Origin: Pseudomarimonas arenosa | GTDB lineage: Bacteria > Pseudomonadota > Gammaproteobacteria > Xanthomonadales > Xanthomonadaceae | DNA: 64,000 nt | Direction of reading: 5' to 3' | NCBI RefSeq assembly: GCF_014841215.1 | Contig: NZ_JACYTR010000004.1 | Span: 1 to 64,000 of the forward strand | Shown: piece by piece, positions 45,201-52,658 of the stretch | Layout: the number at the start of each line of letters is the position of its first letter | Numbering within the stretch: position 1 is the first letter of the stretch | Notes under the pieces: model-generated | What the model was told of the DNA's origin: nothing | Database searches by the model: none | Seen by the model: the letters and a program-made list of their open reading frames with translations, nothing else | Position numbers and translations under genes: made by a program

Positions 45201-45632
45201 GGCGGCCACTTCGGCGCAACCCGGCGAGTGGTCGATGAGAAAGTACGCGTAGCCGTTCTTCTCCAGCAGGGCCAGGGCGGCGAAGTAGGCCGTGCAGGCA
45301 AATTCAAGTGGATGCCAGTGCAGACAGAGCTGCATCAGAGTGCTGGTGGGGTGCTGCTTCAGGCGCACGCGCAGCAGCAAACTGGCCAGAATGGCCCAGC
45401 GCCAGTGCTCGGCGTCGGCCTGGCGCAGTGACGCTTCGTCGAACCAATGGGCTAGCGAACGTTGGCTGAGCATGGCCTGGCGCTCACTCGTTTGTGACAA
45501 AGACGTCGCGCCAGTGGGAATGCGGCGCAGCAGATCAAGCATGGTCGCCTCGGTTTGAAGCTTGAACGAGGACTTTCGACCGCGCTGTGGTGGCAGCTTG
45601 CGTAGCAGGCTCGGGGGGAAGGGCATATTCAT
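42264..45632 (-). CDS. DUF4132 protein, last gene of the Yeh-like operon
   Basis: A 1122-residue protein without WGR domain, signal peptide or membrane helix. The C-terminal DUF4132 part has LTLDFGPRAFTVGFDQY, RLKDIPKPSSSDDA and FADYEILQPFSQLG. It follows the WGR-DUF4132 gene by 30 bases and reads in the same direction. The sequence is clearly related to its neighbour over most of the length, indicating tandem duplication followed by loss of WGR. The ATG at 45632 is used; another two codons on (45626) is an alternative. Confidence 0.83.
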   Translation of the reverse strand: MNMPFPPSLLRKLPPQRGRKSSFKLQTEATMLDLLRRIPTGATSLSQTSERQAMLSQRSLAHWFDEASLRQADAEHWRWAILASLLLRVRLKQHPTSTLMQLCLHWHPLEFACTAYFAALALLEKNGYAYFLIDHSPGCAEVAACLATAAESTYRHALGSITAQEPENDQQRYARAAVFHTEPELIDAALDTLGLDTDSGFHNLPGIVALPLTLKQAERLVSSPSRRETSSTAAVFALNLLCLHGDAAMPLIAILFQRVLQFRELRAQRESVGRLADVLSASGSPLAFELLLSAFGFPEVRAAIDDFAQRFPTVAIEAARTLRDHGATAELHDWLEALLASEQCVKNDSSIAALPQPVSETSPEQADGDGSSDPLIGLLRNAPWLLPQPKRPRVKLPDAPPPPPQFCWPEGLRAKWKSLLPEQGDPGPHLGSRYTRQQLALLRLAIPESLWPSLLSGEVDSLDSMLPKLEAEARRVNKPFRPLGELAVLPPPLRRLFWNDLSFEQSSGPRTVTAGSLLAHYELEALPGLLRLTAHQLDLGLEAALPVASAEFAVLAVQGLQLKRARPHAMAWLIKHAELATLSLLPLIAEGRGELPVQAEAALRNLAHEVDPERLREGARHYDNAGLTLLDFVLSKDPLTALPRKPRSLPSFYRPTAFARPILCDGASLPDDCLEALGTILQASSLQAPYAGVQLIKSSCTQASLDAFVWDLFIAWTEHGGDSKEAWAYTAIGLLGGDDCVRRLSPLIRRWPSEGLHARAVTGLDILAAIGSDLALMNLDSIARKVKSKSLQQHAQSRIEAIAAARELSADELADRLVPDLGLGSDGRLTLDFGPRAFTVGFDQYLRPYALDSNRARLKDIPKPSSSDDAALAAAAIERWKLLKKDAKAIASQQIQRLEALMCSGREVELEVFLTCFVQHPLLRHLAQRLLWGERRADGSLRLFRIAEDLSFADADDRQLTLADDGMISLVHSMKLDAEQRSTWRQIFADYEILQPFSQLGRELFECASDENEQCELNRFAGKRVGTASVFGLQQHGWRTASSKGRGHIGWFEKSLPSNLEARIQLDPGTSVETPMLQPNQTLGALQLFAVDGGSDVDPRPFKLLDATARSELLRDIDRLTS

Positions 45633-45662
45633 GCAGGCGATCTCATTAGGTATTCAGGCTCA

Positions 45663-48600
45663 TCAATCGACCAATACCGCCAAGCGATCAAGATCGCGCA
45701 GCAATTCCGAGCGCACCACCGGATCGAGTGTGGCGAAGGGGCGCAGGCCGTTGTTGTCCCAGGAGTTCACCACTCGCAAACTCAGTTTGCCGAGACTTTG
45801 TTTGGACTCGTAGCGGATATCGCCAACCGCGGTACCGGGGTCGAGTTCGATATGCGCTTCCAGACCATTGGGCAAGGATTTTTCGAACCAGCCGATCCAG
45901 CCGGCATCCTGCGGCGAGCCGTGGCGCCAGCCGCGATGCTGCAGGCCATAGACACTGCCGATGGCCACTCGCTTGCCCTGAAAGCGGGTGAGTTCGCTCT
46001 GGGTGAGCTCCTCCTCGCTCAGTTGCAGAACTTCGCGGCCGAGTTGCACAAAGGGCTGCAGGATCTCGTAATCGGCGAAGATCTGGCCGAAGCCTGCTTG
46101 CTCCTCAGCAGAGAGTTTCAGCGGGTGAGGTAGGCAGATCCTGGCATCGGCGGGCATGACGAACTGCATGTCCTCGCTGTCGGCATAGCTGGAATCCTCA
46201 GCAATGCGAAAGCCGCGCACGCTGCCATCGGCTTGCACCACACCCCAGAGCAGGCGCCGCGCCAGATGGCGCATCAAGGGGTGGTGGAGCAGGAACTGCT
46301 CGAACACCGGCAGCTCGAAACTGCGACCGGTACACATGATCTGTTCCAGCCGCTGAAGCTGGTGGTTAGCGATGCTCTTGGCATCTTTCTTCAGCAGCTT
46401 CCAGCGCTCGCTGGCGGCCTTGGCAAGCTCGGCATCGTCGGTCTTGTTCGGTTTCGGCAGATCCTTCAGTCGAGCACCGCTGGCATCGCGGGCGAAGGGA
46501 CGTAGATGTTCATCGAAGCCCACCGTGAACTGGCGCGAGCCGAAGTCGAGGTGCAAGGTTCCATCGGCTTCGAGATCGAGGTCGGGCACCAGACGATCGG
46601 CCAGTTCCTCGGCGGTGAGGTCGCGGGCCTCGGCGATCGCCTGGATTTTCTCCTTGGCGCGCTCCTGCAGTCCCTTGAACTTGGCTTTCTGCGCGATGCC
46701 ATTGAGGTTCATCAAGGCCAGGTCGCTGCCGATACCGGCCAGCACGTCGAGACCGGTCACGGCGCGCGCATGTTGCGATTGCCCCGGCCATTCTCGAATC
46801 AGCGGGGTCAGCTGGCGCACGCAGTGTTCGCCACCGATTGCTCCCATGGCGGTGAACGCCCAGCCTTCCTTGCTCGGCGCGCCGGCTTGATACCAGGCCT
46901 GGAACAGATCCCAGGCGAACTCATCCAGCGATTCCGCCGTGCAGGTCGACCTGATCTGTTCCAGCCCGGCGTAGGGTTCATCGGGCAGGGAGACTTGCAG
47001 CATCGTGCCCAGCGTAGCCAGTGCTTCGGCCGGCAGCGCCCGGCCGTCCGGCAAGCGCGGGCGGGCGAAGCCGGCCGGCAAATAGAAGCTTGGCAAGGCA
47101 CGCGGCTTTTGCGGCAGCAGGGCGAGCGGATCGACCGAGAGAATCGCTTGCAGCAGAGCCAGTCCGGCCTCACCGAAATGGCCTGCACCAGTCTGCATGC
47201 GCTCGGGCTCGACATTGGCCGCCAGCCAGCGCAGCGCGGCATCCGCTTGTTCAGCGGCTTTCTTGGTCGCGCGCGCTGACTGCAGCAACAATGCACTGGT
47301 CGCCAGCTCGGCGTGCGCACGCAGCCAGGCCACAGCATGCGGGCGCGCTTTCTTGCTGCTAAGTCCCTGAGCGGCGAAGGTGGCGATGTCGGCGGCAGCA
47401 ACCGGCAAGGCGGCGGCCAGGCCGGCCTCGAGACGGCTGCCCACGAAGTTGAGTAGGCCGGGCAGGGCATCCAGTTGGTAGTGTGCGATCAACGAACCGA
47501 CCGTCGGAGAGCCTTCCCAGGTGTAGGCATCCCAGCCGGGCAGGCTGTTCCACAGCAACAGGCGAAACTGCGGCGCCAGGGGCACCAGGGACTGCAGGTA
47601 GCGGTAGCGATGATAGGACTGCAGTTTGGCCCAGTGCGCGTCGATCTCGGCCATGTGCGGTCCAAGGTCGGTGATCCTGCCGGACAGGATGCCGGGCCAC
47701 AGCGAGCGCGGTACCGACAGCGCATCCAGGGCCTCGCCCATGCGGCCTTTCTGCTTGTTGGAGTCGGGATCGATGGCGCCGTTGGCTGGCAGCCGCCGCT
47801 GCCATTCTTCGCGCAGTCCTTCCGGCCACTGGATGCGCGGCGCTGGCATCGGCACCTCAGGCAGTTCAGGGCGCTGCTGTTTCGGCTGCGGCTTCAACCA
47901 GGGTGGATCGCGCAGCACACTGGGAAGCGCCTCCAACGGCGCTTCGTCGACATTGACCAGCTTCTTCAGCAGTCGCTTGAGCAGCTCCAGCGCACCGTCC
48001 TGCAGCGTCTCCTGCAGTGGATCGATCAGTTCAGGATGCGCGGCCAGCAGGCGTGATAGCCAGGTCTCGACCGGCTTGCTGCGTGTGCGTGCACAGTGCT
48101 CGGCGGCGGCTTGCATGGATGCATAGGGCCAGGACTGGGCGAACTCATCGAGCTGCGGCCGGACCTCCTTGTGCTCGATGCGCTCCAGCAGTTCGGCCAA
48201 GGCTTCACTGCAGTGGATGCTGCCCAGCACCTCAGCGAGTCGCCTTCGGCGATCGGAGTCGGCAACCGAGTCGTACAGGCTGACGATCAAGCGGGCTGCT
48301 GCGGGTCCGTGCTCGCGCGCCAGATTCAAGGCCAGCCGGGTGGCGGCCGAATGAGCGCCGTAGTAATGGAACGCCGACGACTTAGCTAGCTCTTCCGCTT
48401 GCGGCAGTGTCAATCGCACGCCGGTCAGGCCCAGGGCGGCGTTTGCATGTGTCCGGGCGGCGTCGAACCCCTCCGCGATCCAGTCAGACTCGGTGTTGAA
48501 GATGGCCGCGCGGGCGATCTTTTCGAACCCGGTGGGAACGATAAGAGCGGCCTCGGCCTTGGCACCGTCGTATTCCTCGGGCGTGCAGGTCGCCAGCAAG

Positions 48601-49445
48601 GCGGCCATCTGTTCGAAGCTCAGTCGCTCCTGGAATCGCTCGGAGCCTCGCACAGCCTGCAGGAAGTGCCGTACAGTGAAGGCCAACCCATGCCAGCGTG
48701 CGCATAAGGTGAGCAGCACCTTGAGCATATCGACGTCGTAGTGGTCCTGCAGGGCGAGTGCGATGCGCAGGGCAGACAGCCACGATGCCGGGTCCGCTGG
48801 GCGAAGCCGCTCCTGGGTAAACAGCGCTGAAAAAGGCGATTCCTTGATCAGCGCGTTGAGCCCGGCGTACTGAAACTCCCAGTAGCTGCGCTGTGGATCC
48901 ATGGCGGCAATCTTGCCCAGCTGGAGCAACAGGCTCTCCTCGCTGGGTGAGGATGCGCTGAGCTCGTATCCGCGCTGCGCCGGCATCAGTCGTCGCAGAC
49001 CGCTGCTCAGGCGAAGTTGACCGTCGGGCATGGCGGTGCTGGCCTGCGCTTGAGCAACTGATGAAACCGGATGTTCAGGGCGGGCTGCGCTGGTCGCAGA
49101 CTGGGGGTCAGCGGAGGCTGCAGCGGCCTTGGCGGGCTCGTCATCAGCTGCAGCCGGATCCTGAGTCGCCGGCTTGCTCGGCTTGGCCTGACTCACCGCT
49201 GGCTTGGGTGTCACGGCCGCCAGCGTGGCACCTGCAGCAACCGCTACTTCGGTATAGCCCTTGCCGGTCTTCTCCTTGATCAGCTTGGTCACCTCGGCTT
49301 CGGCCTTGGCATCGCTGGCTGCCGTCTTGGTCAGCGTCTGGCCGTTGGTGCCGATGCGCCCATAACGCACGGTATAGCTGCTGCCTTCAAGGCTGATTTC
49401 CCAGAACTTGGAGGAAGTACCTTCGACTAGCTCAAAGCGTCGCAT
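45663..49445 (-). CDS. WGR-DUF4132 protein, YehI/MolR-like
   Basis: A 1260-residue protein. The N-terminal WGR domain (1 to about 80) shows MRRFELVEGTSSKFWEISL and YTVRYGRIGTNGQ with TASDAKAEAEVTKLIKEK; WGR domains bind nucleic acids in PARPs and MolR-type proteins. A Pro/Ala-rich linker (about 85-150) leads to a long helical region and the DUF4132 C-terminus (LHLDFGSRQFTVGFDEH, RLKDLPKPNKTDDA, FADYEILQPFVQLG). Size and architecture match E. coli YehI (about 1210 residues). The ATG at 49445 has AAGGA upstream and lies one base after the SWIM gene stop. It may carry the nucleic-acid-binding function of the system; this is an inference. Confidence 0.86.
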   Translation of the reverse strand: MRRFELVEGTSSKFWEISLEGSSYTVRYGRIGTNGQTLTKTAASDAKAEAEVTKLIKEKTGKGYTEVAVAAGATLAAVTPKPAVSQAKPSKPATQDPAAADDEPAKAAAASADPQSATSAARPEHPVSSVAQAQASTAMPDGQLRLSSGLRRLMPAQRGYELSASSPSEESLLLQLGKIAAMDPQRSYWEFQYAGLNALIKESPFSALFTQERLRPADPASWLSALRIALALQDHYDVDMLKVLLTLCARWHGLAFTVRHFLQAVRGSERFQERLSFEQMAALLATCTPEEYDGAKAEAALIVPTGFEKIARAAIFNTESDWIAEGFDAARTHANAALGLTGVRLTLPQAEELAKSSAFHYYGAHSAATRLALNLAREHGPAAARLIVSLYDSVADSDRRRRLAEVLGSIHCSEALAELLERIEHKEVRPQLDEFAQSWPYASMQAAAEHCARTRSKPVETWLSRLLAAHPELIDPLQETLQDGALELLKRLLKKLVNVDEAPLEALPSVLRDPPWLKPQPKQQRPELPEVPMPAPRIQWPEGLREEWQRRLPANGAIDPDSNKQKGRMGEALDALSVPRSLWPGILSGRITDLGPHMAEIDAHWAKLQSYHRYRYLQSLVPLAPQFRLLLWNSLPGWDAYTWEGSPTVGSLIAHYQLDALPGLLNFVGSRLEAGLAAALPVAAADIATFAAQGLSSKKARPHAVAWLRAHAELATSALLLQSARATKKAAEQADAALRWLAANVEPERMQTGAGHFGEAGLALLQAILSVDPLALLPQKPRALPSFYLPAGFARPRLPDGRALPAEALATLGTMLQVSLPDEPYAGLEQIRSTCTAESLDEFAWDLFQAWYQAGAPSKEGWAFTAMGAIGGEHCVRQLTPLIREWPGQSQHARAVTGLDVLAGIGSDLALMNLNGIAQKAKFKGLQERAKEKIQAIAEARDLTAEELADRLVPDLDLEADGTLHLDFGSRQFTVGFDEHLRPFARDASGARLKDLPKPNKTDDAELAKAASERWKLLKKDAKSIANHQLQRLEQIMCTGRSFELPVFEQFLLHHPLMRHLARRLLWGVVQADGSVRGFRIAEDSSYADSEDMQFVMPADARICLPHPLKLSAEEQAGFGQIFADYEILQPFVQLGREVLQLSEEELTQSELTRFQGKRVAIGSVYGLQHRGWRHGSPQDAGWIGWFEKSLPNGLEAHIELDPGTAVGDIRYESKQSLGKLSLRVVNSWDNNGLRPFATLDPVVRSELLRDLDRLAVLVD

Positions 49446-49446
49446 T

Positions 49447-51498
49447 TCAGAGTCCTTCTGAGGATTCAAGATCAAGCGTGGGGGCGGCGTGATAGGCCAG
49501 GGCCAGCCAGTTCAGCAATTCGCGCAAGGCGCTGACGGTCGATTCATAACCTGTGGTTGCATCGCCTTGAAGCTCGGCCAGCAGTCGCTCAAGGATGGCC
49601 TCAAGTCCTCGCTCGGGCTCGCCACGCAGCCCAATCTCGACCGCGCGCCTGCGTAGTTCCTTGAGTCGGTTCAGGGTCGTACGCGGTCGACGTAGGCCAT
49701 CGCGCAACAGTTCGCATAGTGCTTCGTCGACAGCGGCCAGGCAGTGTTGCTGTGGATCGGCCGCGGCGTGTGGCGCATTGGCAAGCGTGACTGCGCTCAG
49801 GCTGCCATCGGCTGTGCTGGCGTCCGGTACGACCAGACGCCCGAGACTGAGCGCCCAGGGTTCGATGCTCAGCCCTTCGTTGCCTCGCCTGATCACGCCG
49901 GCGACGTACAAAGGCTGCGGGCTGTCGGGGGCATCGAGCAGGACCCGGGCGATGGCGTCCAGGGCGCCCGGCGTGGCACTGGCGTGATCACGCAGCAGCC
50001 ACCAGCCGGCGCCACTGGCGTCGGCCAGCAAGGCGTGCAGTCGCTGCGCCGCCGGGTCGTAGCCCAGGCTGACCACCTGGCTCACGCGCAGCACATGAAA
50101 GCCCGGCAATGCGCTGCGCGCCTGCAGCTCGCGCGGGGCAGCATGCGCTTGCTGGCGCAAATAGCGCTGCTGGTCTTCGATCAGCAGCGGTGGACGCAGC
50201 GCCGACCAGTCGCCGTTGTGCGCCGAAACCGAGGCTTTGCCGGCATGGCTTTGGCCGAGCCGTAACTCGCCGTTGGCGCGGCGGCGGGCGGTGGTGGTGA
50301 CCAGGCTGCCCTGGGCCAGACGGGCAAAGCGCAGGGTGCCGGCGACCCGTTGCTGGTCGAGCCTGGCCAACTCGCTGCTGCCGGCGTTGTTCTCGTATTG
50401 CCATTCTTTCTGCAGACAAAGCAGGGTCTGGGTATCACAATCGACCACTGCCAGGGTGGCGCGGCGCTCCTTGCCATCCCCCAGCACCCGCAGTCCCAAC
50501 GAGATCAGGCTCAGTCGATCAAGCGCGGTCTCCATCGCCTCGCCCATGCCCAGCACTGAGCGAGGTGATAAGTCGGCGCCGCCACTTTCCACCACGGCCA
50601 GCCGCAGACTGATCTCGCGCAGCAAGCGCAGGCCATCGAGATAGGCAAAGCGCGCACTACGCTGCAGATACAGCTCCAGCCATTGCTCAAGACTTTCAAG
50701 GCTAAGGCTCAGCCAGGTGCAGCCCTGCTCACGGCTGAGGCGAAGCGCGCTGCTAAGGGCCTGGGCCATACGCGGGCTCTCGGCAGCGCCATGGGCCAGG
50801 CCGTCGCGCAGCAGGGCGGCGATCAGGTCGATAAAGGGCGCCAGGGCAAAGTCGAGCTTGCGCTCATCGGCACGCGGTTCGCCCAGTTCAATGGCCAGCC
50901 GTGCCTCACCCAGTTGCGGCGCGCGTTGCAGGGCCAGCGCGCCCAGGGCGATGTGTTCGCAGCGCTGCTGGGCCTGACAATCGCAACGCGCGAAGCCGAG
51001 ATCAGCGCCGGCGTAATAGCGGGCGGTGGCATGCGGTAGCCGGGCGGTGTAGATCGGCTTCTGTTGCTCGGTACTCAGGCTGCGCTCGACTTCGATGCGA
51101 ATGCCCTGGCGCAGTTCGCGCTCCACTGCCGGCCAGAACGAAGCGGTGGTTTGCCGGCGCAGCTCAGTTTCGCTGAGATCGGCAAAACTGGCCAGCTGTG
51201 GCAGATCGCTTTCCGTCGACGCCGCGCTCGCGTAGTGCAATATCGTGGCGATGCGGTGACGGCAGAGCGCCGCCCCGCAGCTGCAGCTCGCCTCCTTCAG
51301 CCCGGCGCTGGGCGGAAACTCGGTGCGCACCTGATCGGGAAAACGGGCGATCAAGGTGCCGTCCTCCTGTACATCCAGTTCGGGTGTGTAGCCGGCCGCC
51401 AGCTCCCGCTGAGCGCGTTTGAGCAGGCCCATGTTGGCTAGCTGTGCCAGTGCCTCCGGAGTCAGGCTGAGCAGATCCGAGCGCAGCGGGGCGGCCAT
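49447..51498 (-). CDS. yehQ: SWIM zinc-finger protein, YehQ-like
   Basis: A 683-residue soluble protein with two SWIM-type zinc motifs: CSCGAALCRH (C72, C74, C79, H81) and CDCQAQQRCEH near residue 178. SWIM motifs (CxCx(n)CxH) bind DNA or protein. The remaining sequence is helical with beta segments and no enzyme motif. E. coli YehQ is a SWIM protein of similar size in the same gene order. The start overlaps the VWA gene stop by one base (TGATG), and the stop is one base before the WGR-DUF4132 start, so translation is coupled on both sides. Confidence 0.87.
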   Translation of the reverse strand: MAAPLRSDLLSLTPEALAQLANMGLLKRAQRELAAGYTPELDVQEDGTLIARFPDQVRTEFPPSAGLKEASCSCGAALCRHRIATILHYASAASTESDLPQLASFADLSETELRRQTTASFWPAVERELRQGIRIEVERSLSTEQQKPIYTARLPHATARYYAGADLGFARCDCQAQQRCEHIALGALALQRAPQLGEARLAIELGEPRADERKLDFALAPFIDLIAALLRDGLAHGAAESPRMAQALSSALRLSREQGCTWLSLSLESLEQWLELYLQRSARFAYLDGLRLLREISLRLAVVESGGADLSPRSVLGMGEAMETALDRLSLISLGLRVLGDGKERRATLAVVDCDTQTLLCLQKEWQYENNAGSSELARLDQQRVAGTLRFARLAQGSLVTTTARRRANGELRLGQSHAGKASVSAHNGDWSALRPPLLIEDQQRYLRQQAHAAPRELQARSALPGFHVLRVSQVVSLGYDPAAQRLHALLADASGAGWWLLRDHASATPGALDAIARVLLDAPDSPQPLYVAGVIRRGNEGLSIEPWALSLGRLVVPDASTADGSLSAVTLANAPHAAADPQQHCLAAVDEALCELLRDGLRRPRTTLNRLKELRRRAVEIGLRGEPERGLEAILERLLAELQGDATTGYESTVSALRELLNWLALAYHAAPTLDLESSEGL

Positions 51499-52658
51499 CA
51501 GCGGGCACCGCCCTTGAGTTTTTCGGCCAGCCATCGTGCCAGCTGTCCTGGCGTCATGGCGCCGACTTCGGCCCCCACCTCCACCAGTTTGCGCGCCATA
51601 TCGCGGTCATAGGCCGGCACAGCGTCCTGATCCAGTGCCGCGAGGCCGAGTACACGGCTGCCCTGGGCGCACAGCTCGCGGACGATGCGTACCAGCAAAT
51701 GTGGCGCGGCGCCCTCGTAGAAATCGCTGATCAGCACGATAATGGCGCGCCGTGGCGCATCGACCAGTTCAGCGGCGTAGCGCATGGCCTTTTGAATGTC
51801 GGTGCCGCCGCCGAGCTGTACCTTCATCAGCAGTTCCACCGGATCGCTGCGCTCATCGGTGAGATTCACCACCTCGGTATCAAAGGCCAGCAGATGGGTA
51901 TCGATGCCGGGCAGTTGACTGAGACAGGCGGCAGTCACCGCCGAATGGATCACGCTCGACACCATACTGCCGCTTTGATCCACTACCAGGATGATCTGCC
52001 AGCGCTCCAGGTGGCGCGTGCTGCGGCTATTGAACAGGGCGCGTTCGATCACCAGCCGTCGCGTGCTGGGATCATAGTGCTTCAGATTGGCGCGCAGGGT
52101 CGCCATCGCATCGAAATTGCGCGCATTGGCGTGACGCGTATGCTGGCGCCGGTTGCGTACGCCGCTGAAGGCTTGCTGCAGCTCCACCGCCAAGGCATCG
52201 ATCAGTTGCCGCACCACCGCGGCAACCAGATTGCGCGCCATGGCCAACACCTCGGGGTTCATCAGATGCTTAGTGTGCAGCACGGCTTCGAGCAAGGCCT
52301 GGCTCGGCTGCACGCGCTGCAATACCTCGGGCTGGGTGATCAGCTCGTTGATCTTGTAGTGCTCGACCGCATCGCGTTCCAGCCGCTCGATGGTTTCCTT
52401 GGGAAACAGGGTGTGAATCTGATTGATCCACTCGGGCACGCTGAGCGCGCTGGCGCTCAGGTCAGCGGCGCGTTCGCGGCTCAGTACATCGCGGTCTTCC
52501 TGCTCGTCATCGCGGCCGTATAACCAGTCCAGTGCGCGATCCATCGCCTGGCTGGCGCCGCTGAGCACGCCGCCACTGCCATCGCCCAGCGCGGTTTCCG
52601 CGGCATCGCCGAGCAGCAGCCGCCAGCGTTCGAGGGGGCCGAGGTTGGCGGCTTTCAT
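51498..52658 (-). CDS. yehP: VWA-domain protein, YehP-like
   Basis: A 386-residue protein. The N-terminal helical half contains ETALGDGSGGVLSGASQAMD and the central block FNSRSTRHLERWQIILV; the C-terminal half is a von Willebrand A domain with an intact MIDAS (VVDQSGSMVSS with Asp227; threonine in GGGTDIQKA; aspartate in LISDFYEG). VWA proteins of this kind are the adaptor partners of MoxR ATPases, bringing metal-dependent binding to targets. E. coli YehP (378 residues) is the probable counterpart. The start overlaps the DUF5682 stop (ATGA). Confidence 0.92.
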   Translation of the reverse strand: MKAANLGPLERWRLLLGDAAETALGDGSGGVLSGASQAMDRALDWLYGRDDEQEDRDVLSRERAADLSASALSVPEWINQIHTLFPKETIERLERDAVEHYKINELITQPEVLQRVQPSQALLEAVLHTKHLMNPEVLAMARNLVAAVVRQLIDALAVELQQAFSGVRNRRQHTRHANARNFDAMATLRANLKHYDPSTRRLVIERALFNSRSTRHLERWQIILVVDQSGSMVSSVIHSAVTAACLSQLPGIDTHLLAFDTEVVNLTDERSDPVELLMKVQLGGGTDIQKAMRYAAELVDAPRRAIIVLISDFYEGAAPHLLVRIVRELCAQGSRVLGLAALDQDAVPAYDRDMARKLVEVGAEVGAMTPGQLARWLAEKLKGGAR

